From contig NZ_JAVJSQ010000019.1 of NCBI RefSeq assembly GCF_040219335.1, forward strand, positions 62,001 to 126,000: a stretch of DNA of 64,000 bases, read 5' to 3'. The notes below the pieces were generated by a model. That model was not told the origin of the DNA and ran no database searches. It worked only from the letters and a program-made list of their open reading frames with translations. This DNA is from Gimesia sp. (lineage in GTDB: Bacteria; Planctomycetota; Planctomycetia; Planctomycetales; Planctomycetaceae). Numbering within the stretch: position 1 is the stretch's first letter; every line of letters starts with the position of its first letter. Below, piece by piece: positions 19,172 to 27,787 of this stretch. The position numbers and the translations under genes are program-made.

Positions 19172-20533
19172 ATGATTGCAGAAATTCAGGAAAAACCAGA
19201 ACTCACTCACAGTGATGCAGCGGGAAAACAGGAGACCGTTGCGATTCGTGTAGAAGATCTGATCGTGGGACGCACGATTCAAAATCCGATCCATGACGCG
19301 AATGGTGTGCTCCTGCTGGCTGAAGGTTCCGTGATTACTTCACGTTTCAAAGATTTGCTGCGCGAGCGGAAACAGAACCATGTGGAACTGCACGGCGACG
19401 ATGCTGCTACAGTGAGCCTGAATACACTGGCGGGAAATCCGCTGGTCGACGGTGCCAGCCAGGGGATCTTTTCTACTGAGTTGACAGAAAAACTGGACCG
19501 GTTAATCGAATCAGGGTCCATGTTTGTTGCCAATACCGGACCGGCACTCCGCGATTCGATGGTGGTGCATGGCTGTAAAGGGTATGACCAGAAGCATCGC
19601 GAACATCTGTTCGAGCAGCAGAAAAAGTTCGGTGAATCACTGGATGGAATGATGCGCGGCGCCCTGAGTGGGACGACTCCCAGCGGTTCGCAGATCACCA
19701 GCATGGCGGCCAGTTATCTGACACAGCTGACAGCTGACGCGGACAGCGTGATTTCCGTAGCAACAGAGGCGGGCAAAGACGAAACCCTGTCGCAGCATTG
19801 TTTACAGATGTCGCTGTTAGGCATGGCGATTGGTGCCGAACTGAATCTGGATGAAACCAACGTAAGAAACATCGGTCTGTGTGGATTGGTGCACGACTGG
19901 GGCATGGTCAAGGTGCAGGCCAAAATCGGTAAATGGCGTCGCAAGCTCGATCCGCTGGAGCGGATGGAATTGCAGAAGCATCCCATCTTTTCTCTGGAAA
20001 TGCTGGAAGATGTGGCCGGGATTCCGAGTATTGTGCCGGTCGTCTGTTACCAGGTACACGAACAGCCAAATGGAGCCGGGTATCCTCGTCAACGGACTCA
20101 GAATATGATTCACCTGTTCGCCCGGATCTTAAATGTGGCGCATTGGTATGTATCACTGACCAGTTCCCGGGAGGACCGCCCTGCCCTGATGCCATATGCG
20201 GCCATGGAATACATGCTGCGGATGACTAACACGAAAACGATCGATTCTTCCTCCATGCGAGCCCTGTTGAACCTACTCTCGCTGTTTCCGGTGGGAAGTT
20301 TCGTCACCCTGACGGATGGAAGTGCGGCCCGCGTGATCCGCCGCAATGGGGAAAATTATACGAGTCCAATCGTACAGATTATCCAGACCGCGGACGGCAA
20401 ACAGGCCGATCCCCTGGATCCGAATTGCATTGTTGATCTCCGTCAGAGCGAGTTGGAGATTGATCAGGCCCTGCCTACCCCTGGAAAAGATGAGATCGAA
20501 CTGACATCCGAACTGTTTTACGGACAGGTTTAA
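19172..20533 (+). CDS. HD-GYP domain protein (possible c-di-GMP phosphodiesterase)
   Basis: A 453-residue cytoplasmic protein. An N-terminal region of about 190 residues includes RVEDLIVGRTIQNPIHDANG, like the domain that precedes HD-GYP in other proteins. The HD-GYP core is about 195-370, with HD at 241-242 (GLVHDWGM, where HDIGK is usual) and a second box H296-EQPNGAGYP (GYP at 303-305). A PilZ-like or SH3-like beta tail follows (FVTLTDGSAARVIRRNGENY). HD-GYP proteins cleave the second messenger c-di-GMP. The altered HDIGK box makes full activity uncertain. It stands alone, with a 230-base gap upstream. Confidence 0.78.
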   Translation: MIAEIQEKPELTHSDAAGKQETVAIRVEDLIVGRTIQNPIHDANGVLLLAEGSVITSRFKDLLRERKQNHVELHGDDAATVSLNTLAGNPLVDGASQGIFSTELTEKLDRLIESGSMFVANTGPALRDSMVVHGCKGYDQKHREHLFEQQKKFGESLDGMMRGALSGTTPSGSQITSMAASYLTQLTADADSVISVATEAGKDETLSQHCLQMSLLGMAIGAELNLDETNVRNIGLCGLVHDWGMVKVQAKIGKWRRKLDPLERMELQKHPIFSLEMLEDVAGIPSIVPVVCYQVHEQPNGAGYPRQRTQNMIHLFARILNVAHWYVSLTSSREDRPALMPYAAMEYMLRMTNTKTIDSSSMRALLNLLSLFPVGSFVTLTDGSAARVIRRNGENYTSPIVQIIQTADGKQADPLDPNCIVDLRQSELEIDQALPTPGKDEIELTSELFYGQV

Positions 20534-20659
20534 GCTGCCCTGACCGTTAAATTGCTGCTAATCCGAACCTCATAAGCCGTGAAACTGTCGATATTTGCAG
20601 AGCCAGATCCACTTCTCCGGGAAAACTGACGATTCCTGAATCAGAAACGGTGGTTATGC

Positions 20660-20688
20660 TTGAAACTGATCGCGGAATGGCTTATATT
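20660..20688 (+). promoter_or_regulatory. Sigma-70-type promoter of tRNA-Phe
   Basis: TTGAAA (20660-20665), a 17-base spacer and TATATT (20683-20688) match the housekeeping consensus at 10 of 12 positions and lie about 70 bases before the tRNA. Transcription would start near 20695. Confidence 0.6.
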
Positions 20689-20757
20689 TCCATCTCGCTT
20701 CCATTAAGCGATGAATTCACAGGGAGTTAACGCCTGTGATTTCAAGGCGGAAACGAA

Positions 20758-20830
20758 GGGCATGTAGCTCAGTTGGTAGAGCACAGGACTGAAAATCCTG
20801 GTGTCGGCGGTTCGATCCCGCCCGTGCCCA
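20758..20830 (+). tRNA. tRNA-Phe (anticodon GAA)
   Basis: The cloverleaf is complete: acceptor GGGCATG pairs with CGTGCCC (one T-G pair), a D arm has GCTC and GAGC, the anticodon stem is CAGGA/TCCTG with loop CTGAAAA (GAA at 20791-20793), and the T arm is GGCGG-TTCGATC-CCGCC. The discriminator base is A. The terminal CCA is not encoded. Confidence 0.97.
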
Positions 20831-20851
20831 CTTTTAACCTGAAAACGATGC

Positions 20852-20891
20852 CGAGCGGGAATGTCTTTTGATATTCCCGCTCGTTTTTTTT
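20852..20891 (+). terminator. Rho-independent terminator after tRNA-Phe
   Basis: An 11-bp stem (cgagcgggaat at 20852-20862, attcccgctcg at 20873-20883) with a 10-base loop is followed by eight Ts. It ends the tRNA transcript. Confidence 0.92.
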
Positions 20892-21137
20892 GCGCCCTGC
20901 CCTCACCAGATTCGCCTGGTCTGAACAACCTGATCCCGGGGTTGTGTGCAAGAGCTTCTTTGTTGACGGACGGTCTGATTCTGTTACGATATTTTTGTTT
21001 AGATGCTGCTGGCGTCAAAGCATTTCAGTTCGCTAATCATATCTGGGTAGAGCTAATACAGGTTGTGCCGACGTTGTTGGCAGGACTAATTTTCTACAGC
21101 ATTTTTTAGATGAATCACAATTATTGATGGGGGTTGT

Positions 21138-21731
21138 CTGATTCTAAAACCTGATCTGCAAGCGTGGATTTCATCTCAAGACTGCCAGTTTTGTGCGCAG
21201 TCATTTTCCAATATTCAAGTCAACGAAATAATCGAAACTGGCAGTCCCTGTTTTTACTGTCTGCCACCGCTTCCTGAATGTTGGGAATTCAAGTGTCACT
21301 CTTGTAGTCGACAGGTTGTGGTCTGCGTGAGCCATGAAAAAACATGGTTTATTGGAAGAGGGACCATAGTAATGTTGAACCCGATCTCGGTAAACGCCGC
21401 ACTGGATCGACTAATCGAACTGAATGGTCAAATGGTAAATCTGGTGGGAGCATTGTCGTTAGATTTTGAAGGAACATGTATTAATCACATCCCAAAATCT
21501 GAGTGCCATTCAGATGAGGTAGGCACATATCAATCCAGTATCTGGGTAAACTTCGATTTAGCAGCCATGAAGCGAAACGAACAATGGTTACAACAGTTTG
21601 ACGGCCGTCATGTACGGGTTGAAGGTAGACTGGCTGCTCCAGAAAAAGGCTTTGATGGTTGCGGGCATTTTTCACTCTGGCCCGCTGAAATTACAGTGAA
21701 CAAAATCGTTAATTCAAATGACAGTGATTAG
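21138..21731 (+). CDS. Hypothetical protein: Cys-rich zinc-ribbon N-terminus plus OB-like domain; start uncertain
   Basis: The frame ending at 21731 is open back to a stop at 21111. Before the first ATG (21372) it encodes three CxxC pairs (CQFC, CFYC, CHSC at about 21183-21305), the pattern of a zinc ribbon, so this upstream part looks coding. The part after 21372 reads as a small beta-rich domain (LNGQMVNLVGALS, FDGRHVRVEGRL). No ATG, GTG or TTG precedes the CxxC pairs in frame. CTG at 21138, 4 bases after a GGGGG run, is the most plausible start, and ATT at 21120/21123 is an alternative. If translation starts at ATG 21372 (with GAGGG 9 bases before it), the product has only 119 residues. 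No function recognised. Confidence 0.5.
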   Translation: MILKPDLQAWISSQDCQFCAQSFSNIQVNEIIETGSPCFYCLPPLPECWEFKCHSCSRQVVVCVSHEKTWFIGRGTIVMLNPISVNAALDRLIELNGQMVNLVGALSLDFEGTCINHIPKSECHSDEVGTYQSSIWVNFDLAAMKRNEQWLQQFDGRHVRVEGRLAAPEKGFDGCGHFSLWPAEITVNKIVNSNDSD

Positions 21732-21793
21732 TACCCGACTTGATGCTAAGTGATCCCTTGCTGGAATTATCATAGCGTTCTATGAGGTAAGAC

Positions 21794-22162
21794 ATGAGAA
21801 ATCTGGAAACTATCGAACTGAAGGCCTTTGTGCCTGCGAAGGATTTCGAACTTTCCAAACGCTTTTACTCGGATCTCGGTTTTCAGATTCCCTGGTCTTC
21901 GGATGAACTGGCCTATCTGCATTGTGGTAATTGCACGTTTCTGTTGCAGAACTTTTATGTCAAATCGCTGGCTGAGAATTTCATGATGCATCTTTCGGTC
22001 CAGAATGTCGACGACTGGCGTGCGCATGTGCGGGAACAGCAGATTGCCGAGACGTATGGCGTGACAGTGACCGAGACGGAACAACGCCCGTGGCGGATGC
22101 GGGATTTTGTACTGTATGACCCCTCCGGCGTATTGTGGCGGATCGCGGAAAACACGGATTGA
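21794..22162 (+). CDS. VOC (glyoxalase/bleomycin-resistance-like) protein
   Basis: A 122-residue single VOC module: LKAFVPAKDFELSKRFYSDLGF at the start, LHCGNCTFLLQNF in the middle, DDWRAHVREQ, and the typical end FVLYDPSGVLWRIAE. Family members are dimers that act on or bind small molecules, often with a metal. The substrate is unknown. Start ATG with GAGGT upstream. Confidence 0.85.
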   Translation: MRNLETIELKAFVPAKDFELSKRFYSDLGFQIPWSSDELAYLHCGNCTFLLQNFYVKSLAENFMMHLSVQNVDDWRAHVREQQIAETYGVTVTETEQRPWRMRDFVLYDPSGVLWRIAENTD

Positions 22163-22192
22163 GTTGTTTCAGTTGTGTTAGCGGGCTTTGTT

Positions 22193-22573
22193 ATGAAAAG
22201 ACGAATCAGCCTACTGTTACTTTTTCTCGCAGGATGCTCAGGAAGCACTCCCTCTCCCGGGCCTGCGATCTCGTTTGATGAAGCTTCCGGCGTGATTACG
22301 ATCAATCCGGCCGTCGATTCAAAGCGAAAAATCAGTTATGGCTTCCCGCTGGGATCGGTGACTGTGGAAACGCTGGGACACGAAGAGGGGGAGTTACTCT
22401 TTGAGTACACCCACGAAGTCGAAGGAGGCTATACCGTCTATCTTTGCCGGGTTCCCGTGACCGATCAACCAGTGACGATCCAACTGCCGAAAGGCGGGGA
22501 TACTGAGCCCAAGACTTCGTTTGACCTCGAAGACTGCAAGTTCGTGCGTGAGGGCAGTGTGTTCTTCGATTAA
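22193..22573 (+). CDS. Small predicted lipoprotein
   Basis: A 126-residue protein with a lipobox (MKRRISLLLLFLAGCS, Cys at about 15). A Ser/Pro linker and a beta-rich domain follow. I recognise no family. A GTG at 22175 in frame would add six residues before the basic MKRR, so the ATG at 22193 is preferred. It begins a run of small same-strand genes with short gaps up to 25.2 kb. Confidence 0.65.
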   Translation: MKRRISLLLLFLAGCSGSTPSPGPAISFDEASGVITINPAVDSKRKISYGFPLGSVTVETLGHEEGELLFEYTHEVEGGYTVYLCRVPVTDQPVTIQLPKGGDTEPKTSFDLEDCKFVREGSVFFD

Positions 22574-22702
22574 AGTATCTTCCGATTTCAGTGCCGATTG
22601 AAGTGGCTATCCGTGCTGCTGCTGATCCCCAGATTGACTTTATGCGTCATGCAAAATGGATCGTACCGGAATCGACTTGAACGAAACGCATTTACAGGTA
22701 CG

Positions 22703-23173
22703 ATGAAAGGACACTGGGATTTCCTGTCATTAGAAAATGGATCTGTATCTGAGAAAGTAGAGCCGATGGAAGATCAATGGGCCGTGGGCCAGACTGAGTG
22801 GGAAGGTCACCCACTGTTTGTACGCTTTAACACGTCCGTCCAGGATGGTCATTTGAAAGGCGAATTTCCGATCAAGGTTGGCTTTGCCCTGCCCTTGCAT
22901 ACGCCCTCATCAGAAGGTCTGCCCGGGGAAGAAGAGATGGAACAGCTGGGCGAGATCGAAGAGCTGATGGAAGAATACCTGGGTAGTGACGGCGTATTGG
23001 TACTGGTATTGACCACTGGGGGTATGCGTGAAGTAATTTTCTACGTTCGTCCTAACACTGATATCGCAGGCGTCCACAAGCGGCTGATGACGGAAGTCAC
23101 TTCACATGAAGTCCAGTGTGTCGGAGAAGAAGAACCGGGGTGGGATTCCTATTATGCGTTTGTGGGTGAGTGA
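22703..23173 (+). CDS. DUF695-family protein
   Basis: About 156 residues that resemble DUF695: an N-terminal HWDFLSLENGSVSEKVEP, then a LFVRFNTSV strand, GLPGEEEMEQLGEIEELM, VLVLTTGGMREVIFYV and a C-terminal GWDSYYAF. DUF695 has no assigned function and is often seen in accessory gene clusters beside other small proteins. I start at ATG 22703 because family members start near the HWDF motif; a TTG at 22598 would extend it by 35 residues that look poorly coding. The next gene starts 7 bases after its stop. Confidence 0.7.
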   Translation: MKGHWDFLSLENGSVSEKVEPMEDQWAVGQTEWEGHPLFVRFNTSVQDGHLKGEFPIKVGFALPLHTPSSEGLPGEEEMEQLGEIEELMEEYLGSDGVLVLVLTTGGMREVIFYVRPNTDIAGVHKRLMTEVTSHEVQCVGEEEPGWDSYYAFVGE

Positions 23174-23179
23174 ATTTCG

Positions 23180-23692
23180 ATGAGTCTGAGCGGAATTTTC
23201 CAGACACGAGCCGGAGTACTGTGGCTGTGCTTACTGCTGTGGAGTTGCCAGGAGGCGGCGCCGCCTGCGGGAGCGAAACTTCCTGCCGAGGCGGAAGCGG
23301 CGTTGCGGCTGGCGCCAAAGTGGGAGTTATTCTCCCTCGATCCGGAAGTGGAGCAAGATGCAGAGAAGCCCGAAACGTTTCATGGCTGGAAGGTATTGGG
23401 GAGCGTGGAAGTCACTGACAAGGCGACGCGACTGAAGTTGCTGGAATCGTTGAAGGCGAGTGTGGCTGCGAATCGGAATGAGGTCGCCGCCTGTTTCTGG
23501 CCCCGGCACGGGATTCGAGTGAACTACCAGGGTATGCAGCAGGATTATGCCGTCTGTTTCCAGTGTTATCAGGGAAGATGGTACACAGGCGAGGAATTGA
23601 ACGAGGGCTTTGCCCTGACCGATTCGCCGCGAGATGAATTCAACCGTGTGTTGGCAAAGGCGAATGTGCCGCTGCCGGCGCAGCCGAAGTGA
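23180..23692 (+). CDS. Predicted lipoprotein, unknown function
   Basis: A 170-residue protein with a hydrophobic N-terminus and lipobox-like LLLWSC (Cys near 23). The linker is Ala/Pro-rich. The mature part (about 60-165) is mixed alpha/beta with a CFQC pair near 126-129. No family is recognised. It is tightly linked to the DUF695 gene upstream. Confidence 0.6.
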   Translation: MSLSGIFQTRAGVLWLCLLLWSCQEAAPPAGAKLPAEAEAALRLAPKWELFSLDPEVEQDAEKPETFHGWKVLGSVEVTDKATRLKLLESLKASVAANRNEVAACFWPRHGIRVNYQGMQQDYAVCFQCYQGRWYTGEELNEGFALTDSPRDEFNRVLAKANVPLPAQPK

Positions 23693-23736
23693 CAGGTGAA
23701 TGGACTACGTTTCTTCTTACTGATGATGAGTGATTC

Positions 23737-24267
23737 GTGATTGTCAGAAACTTAAATCAGTTTTTCTTATTACTACTCACTCTCTGTTTCTACGGATGTG
23801 AGATCATCAAGATGGATTATGTGCCAGAGGAGGAGCAGATAAGAAATGCATTTGATTCGTTTCTGGTGAAACCTGCAGAAGTGACTGGTCATTATGCGAA
23901 CATGGATATTGACTGCGTTGTCTTCACCTATCGATCAGAGGCCGCCGAGGGTGCTGCTTTCTGGAAGCTGCTGGATGATGCCCTGACGGAACGGAAATGG
24001 AAATGTACTCGAGAGGATGAGACGCAGCGGCATTATGAGCGAATCTATCACAAGACGGGAGAGCAACTGTTTCACAGTGCTGAGCAGCTGCGGATCAGTT
24101 TCAATCCAGAGACGAAGTTCGTAGTGGTGGCCTGGGTGCAGGCGGATTCGCTTGATCCCGTGGAACAGTTCAGTGAAAACGATGAAGCCGGTTTTGCCGA
24201 CCGGGTTGTCTGGCCGCGATTTGATACGCTTGTTGCTGACGAAACTGGGACCGCTGAAAATGAGTAA
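23737..24267 (+). CDS. Predicted lipoprotein, unknown function
   Basis: 176 residues, start GTG. The N-terminal hydrophobic segment ends in a lipobox-like CFYGC (Cys near 21). The mature domain (FWKLLDDALTERKWKC, RISFNPETKFVVVAWV) is alpha/beta with an acidic C-terminus. I cannot place it in a family. It belongs to the same-strand small-gene run. Confidence 0.6.
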   Translation: MIVRNLNQFFLLLLTLCFYGCEIIKMDYVPEEEQIRNAFDSFLVKPAEVTGHYANMDIDCVVFTYRSEAAEGAAFWKLLDDALTERKWKCTREDETQRHYERIYHKTGEQLFHSAEQLRISFNPETKFVVVAWVQADSLDPVEQFSENDEAGFADRVVWPRFDTLVADETGTAENE

Positions 24268-24356
24268 GCAGACTGCCAGAAGTCGAGTCGAAACTCAACT
24301 GAAGAATGAAATTGAACTGCATTAAGGATGGGCCACCATGATCAACAGGAGCTTTG

Positions 24357-24614
24357 GTGAAGATTAGCTGCTACTGCGGGGAGATGATATTTGACTCAAC
24401 GGACAATCTGCCTCAAAAGGGGCGTTTAATACCGGATCAGGACTGGCTGGAGATGTTTGATGCGCTGGAGGTCCAGGTTGTGGAACGTCTGGCTGCGGGA
24501 AAGCTTTCCTTTGAAGCGGCCTGTATGCAGATGAGAGAACTGATCTGCTCGCCTGTCCGAGGGATGTGGCAATGCGCGAGTTGTGGCAGGCTTTATATTG
24601 ATGACCTGGAGTGA
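24357..24614 (+). CDS. Small Zn-ribbon protein; in-frame TGA may truncate it
   Basis: 85 residues from GTG 24357 (AGGAG 5 bases upstream). CYCG at the N-terminus and CASCGRLYIDDLE at the C-terminus would form a zinc site. The frame stops with TGA (24612-24614), but the same frame continues for 20 codons to TAG at 24675 with a coding-like sequence (QLQCYLPEKDETDKRVLRGG). Related small proteins I recall continue past the Cys pair in this way, so the TGA may be a point nonsense mutation (GGA or CGA to TGA). Function unknown. Confidence 0.55.
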   Translation: MKISCYCGEMIFDSTDNLPQKGRLIPDQDWLEMFDALEVQVVERLAAGKLSFEAACMQMRELICSPVRGMWQCASCGRLYIDDLE

Positions 24615-24781
24615 CAGTTGCAGTGTTACCTGCCCGAGAAGGACGAAACCGATAAGCGAGTTCTCCGCGGCGGGTAGGAAAGAAAACTATCGATTTCTGC
24701 TCACAGGGAAAGGGCCTCTGCGGAATGAGACATTTGAACTGCTCAATCCACACATTCTGATTTTGCCGTTGGTGAAAGACA

Positions 24782-25219
24782 ATGAATAACAGTAGGCGAC
24801 AACCAGAGAAACAAAGCTTGATGAGACAGGCACAACAGACAGCATTCCGGTCTGAGCGATTATCACAGATGAAGAAATCCAGGAGATTCTGGGAATGGGC
24901 GTCCTGTTTGTCTTTGGTGGCGACAATGATTCTGCCAGTGATAACAGTTTATGCAATTTATGTTTCGATCTCCAACATGCTTATAGGTCGAAGAGGGGTG
25001 GGGATTGATGCCTTGTTCCAAATGTTCTCTGTCATTCTACGTCTGGGGGGGATCGGAGGTGCGTTCGCCTTAACTGCGTTTTGTATGATCCTAATCTCCA
25101 GAGAGATGGTGGTTAAACGGGGAAAGTCGGTCGAGGCACTGACGGCTGCACTTAATACGAAAGGCAGGAAAGGCTCTCAGGGTAGCCATCCGAGTAAGCC
25201 AGGCGACAATGACAGGTAG
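24782..25219 (+). CDS. Small two-helix membrane protein, unknown
   Basis: 145 residues with two predicted transmembrane helices (about 43-66 and 88-107). A basic, Gln-rich N-terminus and a basic C-terminus (REMVVKRGKS) are probably both cytoplasmic. No domain recognised. It follows the Zn-ribbon gene on the same strand. Confidence 0.5.
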   Translation: MNNSRRQPEKQSLMRQAQQTAFRSERLSQMKKSRRFWEWASCLSLVATMILPVITVYAIYVSISNMLIGRRGVGIDALFQMFSVILRLGGIGGAFALTAFCMILISREMVVKRGKSVEALTAALNTKGRKGSQGSHPSKPGDNDR

Positions 25220-25327
25220 GTTTGAAATCCATTCAGCTCCAGTGGGGTAAATCATTCTTTTTGTGAGTTGGTAGTGTCACGAGAGCGGCTGGGCATTTTT
25301 TTAGAATGCAGTATTTCAGTGTGAAGT

Positions 25328-26005
25328 TCACTTCTCCGTGGGGGCTTTCTGCTTCTCACTGCAGGCATCGCCCAATGCGGTCAACAGTGGCGTGAGTGTC
25401 TTCACATCGTCCAGTGGATTTTTGGCATGGCCGGTACAGCGGAGTTTGAAGAAGGTGTTCGCATGGGACCAGACATAGGTGTCGGAGTTGACCTCACCCT
25501 GGTCGGTGGCGAGCTGGTAGCGGCACCAGAGTGCTTTTTGTGGTGAGTCACCCAGCGAGACAGTGCCGTGATCGGTTTCTGTCGCCGAGTTCCAGAGTCC
25601 AAGTTCGACCGCCTGTTCGATGCTGGCTTTAGCATGCTTCATTTCGTTTTGAACGGGCTCGCTGTTGAGATTGTCGGGAATCTCTTTCAGGCCGCGCGTG
25701 AACTGATAGAAGGTTACCGTCATACCACCCGCGTGATCGTAGGCCACTGAGAAGCCATGATCGGAGGCTGGCAAGGCCCGGGGAGCGGAACGTTTCCAGT
25801 CGGGCAGGTTCGGGAGTGGAAATACCGGGGGAGGCGGTTCGGCGCTAGCCGATTCCTGTTCCAGTTTCTGGATCTCCTGCATGATTGCCTGGTTGGTGGC
25901 TTCCTGTTGTGGTGTGGGGCCTGGAACGTTCGCATTTTCCTGGTCCTGGCATCCGGTGAAACAGATAAGTAGTAGCAGAAATGAGATCTGTCTGGCGTTC
26001 CGCAT
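25328..26005 (-). CDS. Predicted lipoprotein, unknown function
   Basis: About 225 residues from ATG 26005 with a clear lipobox (FLLLLICFTGC, Cys at about 19). A Gln/Glu-rich linker and a Pro-rich PPPPVFPLP stretch precede a beta-rich domain with LGDSPQKALWCRYQL and NTFFKLRC. I start at the signal-peptide ATG, not the longer frame to 26146, whose first 47 residues are not signal-like. It is divergent from the ECF sigma gene. Confidence 0.6.
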   Translation of the reverse strand: MRNARQISFLLLLICFTGCQDQENANVPGPTPQQEATNQAIMQEIQKLEQESASAEPPPPVFPLPNLPDWKRSAPRALPASDHGFSVAYDHAGGMTVTFYQFTRGLKEIPDNLNSEPVQNEMKHAKASIEQAVELGLWNSATETDHGTVSLGDSPQKALWCRYQLATDQGEVNSDTYVWSHANTFFKLRCTGHAKNPLDDVKTLTPLLTALGDACSEKQKAPTEK

Positions 26006-26196
26006 GATGTCTCCGCAGCGAAGAATTTGAGGTTTGTGAATCAGGAGACAGTATTGTAACATGGGGTGATCTGTTGTCGAGTGTGGACCCTGGGAGCGAG
26101 AATCTATTGCGAGTTGTCTGAAACGACTGGTGTGCCTGTCCTCCACTCATATAGCAAAGTCCGGATGACCTCCCAATCTGAAAGTTCGAGTCTGCG

Positions 26197-26769
26197 ATGT
26201 CTGAATTCACCGAAATGATGCGTGCCGTTCAGGCGGGAGACCGTGAGTCAGCTGAAAAAATGCTGCCGCGAGTCTACGACGAACTCCGTAAGCTGGCTGC
26301 AGGATATCTGGCGAATGAGCCGACAGCACATGCGCGTCAGGCCACTTCCCTCGTCCATGAAGCTTATCTGCGGCTGATTGGGAATGACGAGGATTGGAAT
26401 GGTGAAGGACATTTTTTCGGGGCCGCCGCAATCGCGATTCGCCGTATTCTGGTTGAAAATGCACGAGCCCGCCGCAGTCTCAAGCGTGGTGGAAATGCAG
26501 TTCGTCTAGATCTGGAGGAGGTGCTGCCTTCCACATTGCCTGAGCCCGTAGAAGATCTGATTGCGCTGGACGAGGCCCTCGACAGGCTCTCTACAGTAGA
26601 TCCCCGGGCCACGGAATTAGTGCAACTGCTTTATTTTTCTGGTCTTACATTAAGTCAGGCTGCAGAGGTGATGGGGGTTTCCCCCCGCACAGCTGATCGA
26701 TTATGGGCCTATGCCAAAGCCTGGCTACGGAGAGAAATGCGGAGAAATTCAGAAAAATCTGAGATTTGA
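26197..26769 (+). CDS. RNA polymerase ECF sigma factor, TIGR02999 family
   Basis: 190 residues with region 2 (VYDELRKLAAGYLANEP, HEAYLRLIG) and region 4 (LSQAAEVMGVSPRTADRLWAYAKAWLRREM). The RQATSLVHEAYLRL and ARRSLKRGG segments are typical of the TIGR02999 ECF-like group, common in planctomycetes. Group members are often encoded beside a Ser/Thr kinase, and here two genes follow: a secreted protein and a 1292-residue kinase. No anti-sigma factor is adjacent, so control by phosphorylation is a reasonable inference. Confidence 0.9.
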   Translation: MSEFTEMMRAVQAGDRESAEKMLPRVYDELRKLAAGYLANEPTAHARQATSLVHEAYLRLIGNDEDWNGEGHFFGAAAIAIRRILVENARARRSLKRGGNAVRLDLEEVLPSTLPEPVEDLIALDEALDRLSTVDPRATELVQLLYFSGLTLSQAAEVMGVSPRTADRLWAYAKAWLRREMRRNSEKSEI

Positions 26770-26882
26770 TGACGTCCTCTGCTGCTGGTTTTCGCACTGA
26801 GGGGTAGCGAGGTTCAAAGAGGGCCGTTTGGATCCACTTTGTTCTGTTTTACAGACTCCCCCCTGTTGCATGAGGTCGAATC

Positions 26883-27749
26883 GTGTCTTTGAAAACCAGA
26901 AATCTGATCTGTCTGTTGTTCCTGGTTCTGAATGTTACGGCGTTGCAGGCTGCCGATTATTTCAGACAAATACCCCGTCAAGCAGCGAAGACGGGGGCCC
27001 GCTGGAATGGCAAAACGCAGAACGGTAAAGCCGATTCGCAGGTTACCACCCTGCCCTCCTCAAGTGAAAAGTCGGGGCATGTGCAACGGGCTAATTTTCC
27101 AAGTCAAAATCGGAGTAAGGTGATTATTATCCTGGCTAAAGCGGGGCCCGGTCAGGGGAAGCCAGAGCTGGATGCTGCCCGGGAAGAGTTTCAGGAGCGG
27201 GTTGAGACTGCCATGAAGGCGATCAACGAACTGTTTGACAAACAGAAGGCAATTGCCATCAAACAGGGGAATACACATGCTGCCGATTTGATTGAACGTC
27301 AACGCAGACGGTTTAAGGAGAAACGGGTTTTACCCTCGGTCATCAATACCACTCACTTCGAAAAAGAGATGGTCGTCGCGGTGACGGCGATGCAGAAAGC
27401 CTACCAGCATGAAATCGCGGAGTGTGCACGGAATGGAAATCAGGCGAAGGCATCCCTGCTGAAGACGAAGGCCCATAATGAGCTGTCTCCCTGCGTATTT
27501 GACGGGCGGCGCAGATACGTTCGCGGGGGTGGCGGGATATTCACAATCCAGGCGGATCAAAGCTGGCTGGAAGTCAAAAATCGGGGCAAGAATCATGTTC
27601 GCTTTACTGAAGTAGCCCGCAAGCCGGATTACATCGAGTTAAAAGACAATACAACAGACACGCGACTCCGATTATATCATGACCGGGTTTCACTGAAACA
27701 CGGTTATTATCCCTGGCGTCACTTCAAAAATGGTCAGTGGGCAAACTAG
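26883..27749 (+). CDS. Exported protein of unknown function
   Basis: 288 residues from GTG 26883, with a signal peptide (LICLLFLVLNVTALQAAD). A basic low-complexity part leads to a helical region rich in Lys/Glu (about 95-195), then a beta-rich C-terminal domain (FTIQADQSWLEVKNRGKNHVRF). I recognise no family. It lies between the sigma factor and the kinase, so it may be a target or partner. Confidence 0.6.
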   Translation: MSLKTRNLICLLFLVLNVTALQAADYFRQIPRQAAKTGARWNGKTQNGKADSQVTTLPSSSEKSGHVQRANFPSQNRSKVIIILAKAGPGQGKPELDAAREEFQERVETAMKAINELFDKQKAIAIKQGNTHAADLIERQRRRFKEKRVLPSVINTTHFEKEMVVAVTAMQKAYQHEIAECARNGNQAKASLLKTKAHNELSPCVFDGRRRYVRGGGGIFTIQADQSWLEVKNRGKNHVRFTEVARKPDYIELKDNTTDTRLRLYHDRVSLKHGYYPWRHFKNGQWAN

Positions 27750-27787
27750 AATTTTAAGCGATTCACTTCTTCTGAGAAAAGTCTTAT

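Noticed and set aside
20861-21109. Plus-strand frame overlapping the tRNA terminator
   Set aside because: Starts inside the terminator stem; no ribosome binding site or domain.
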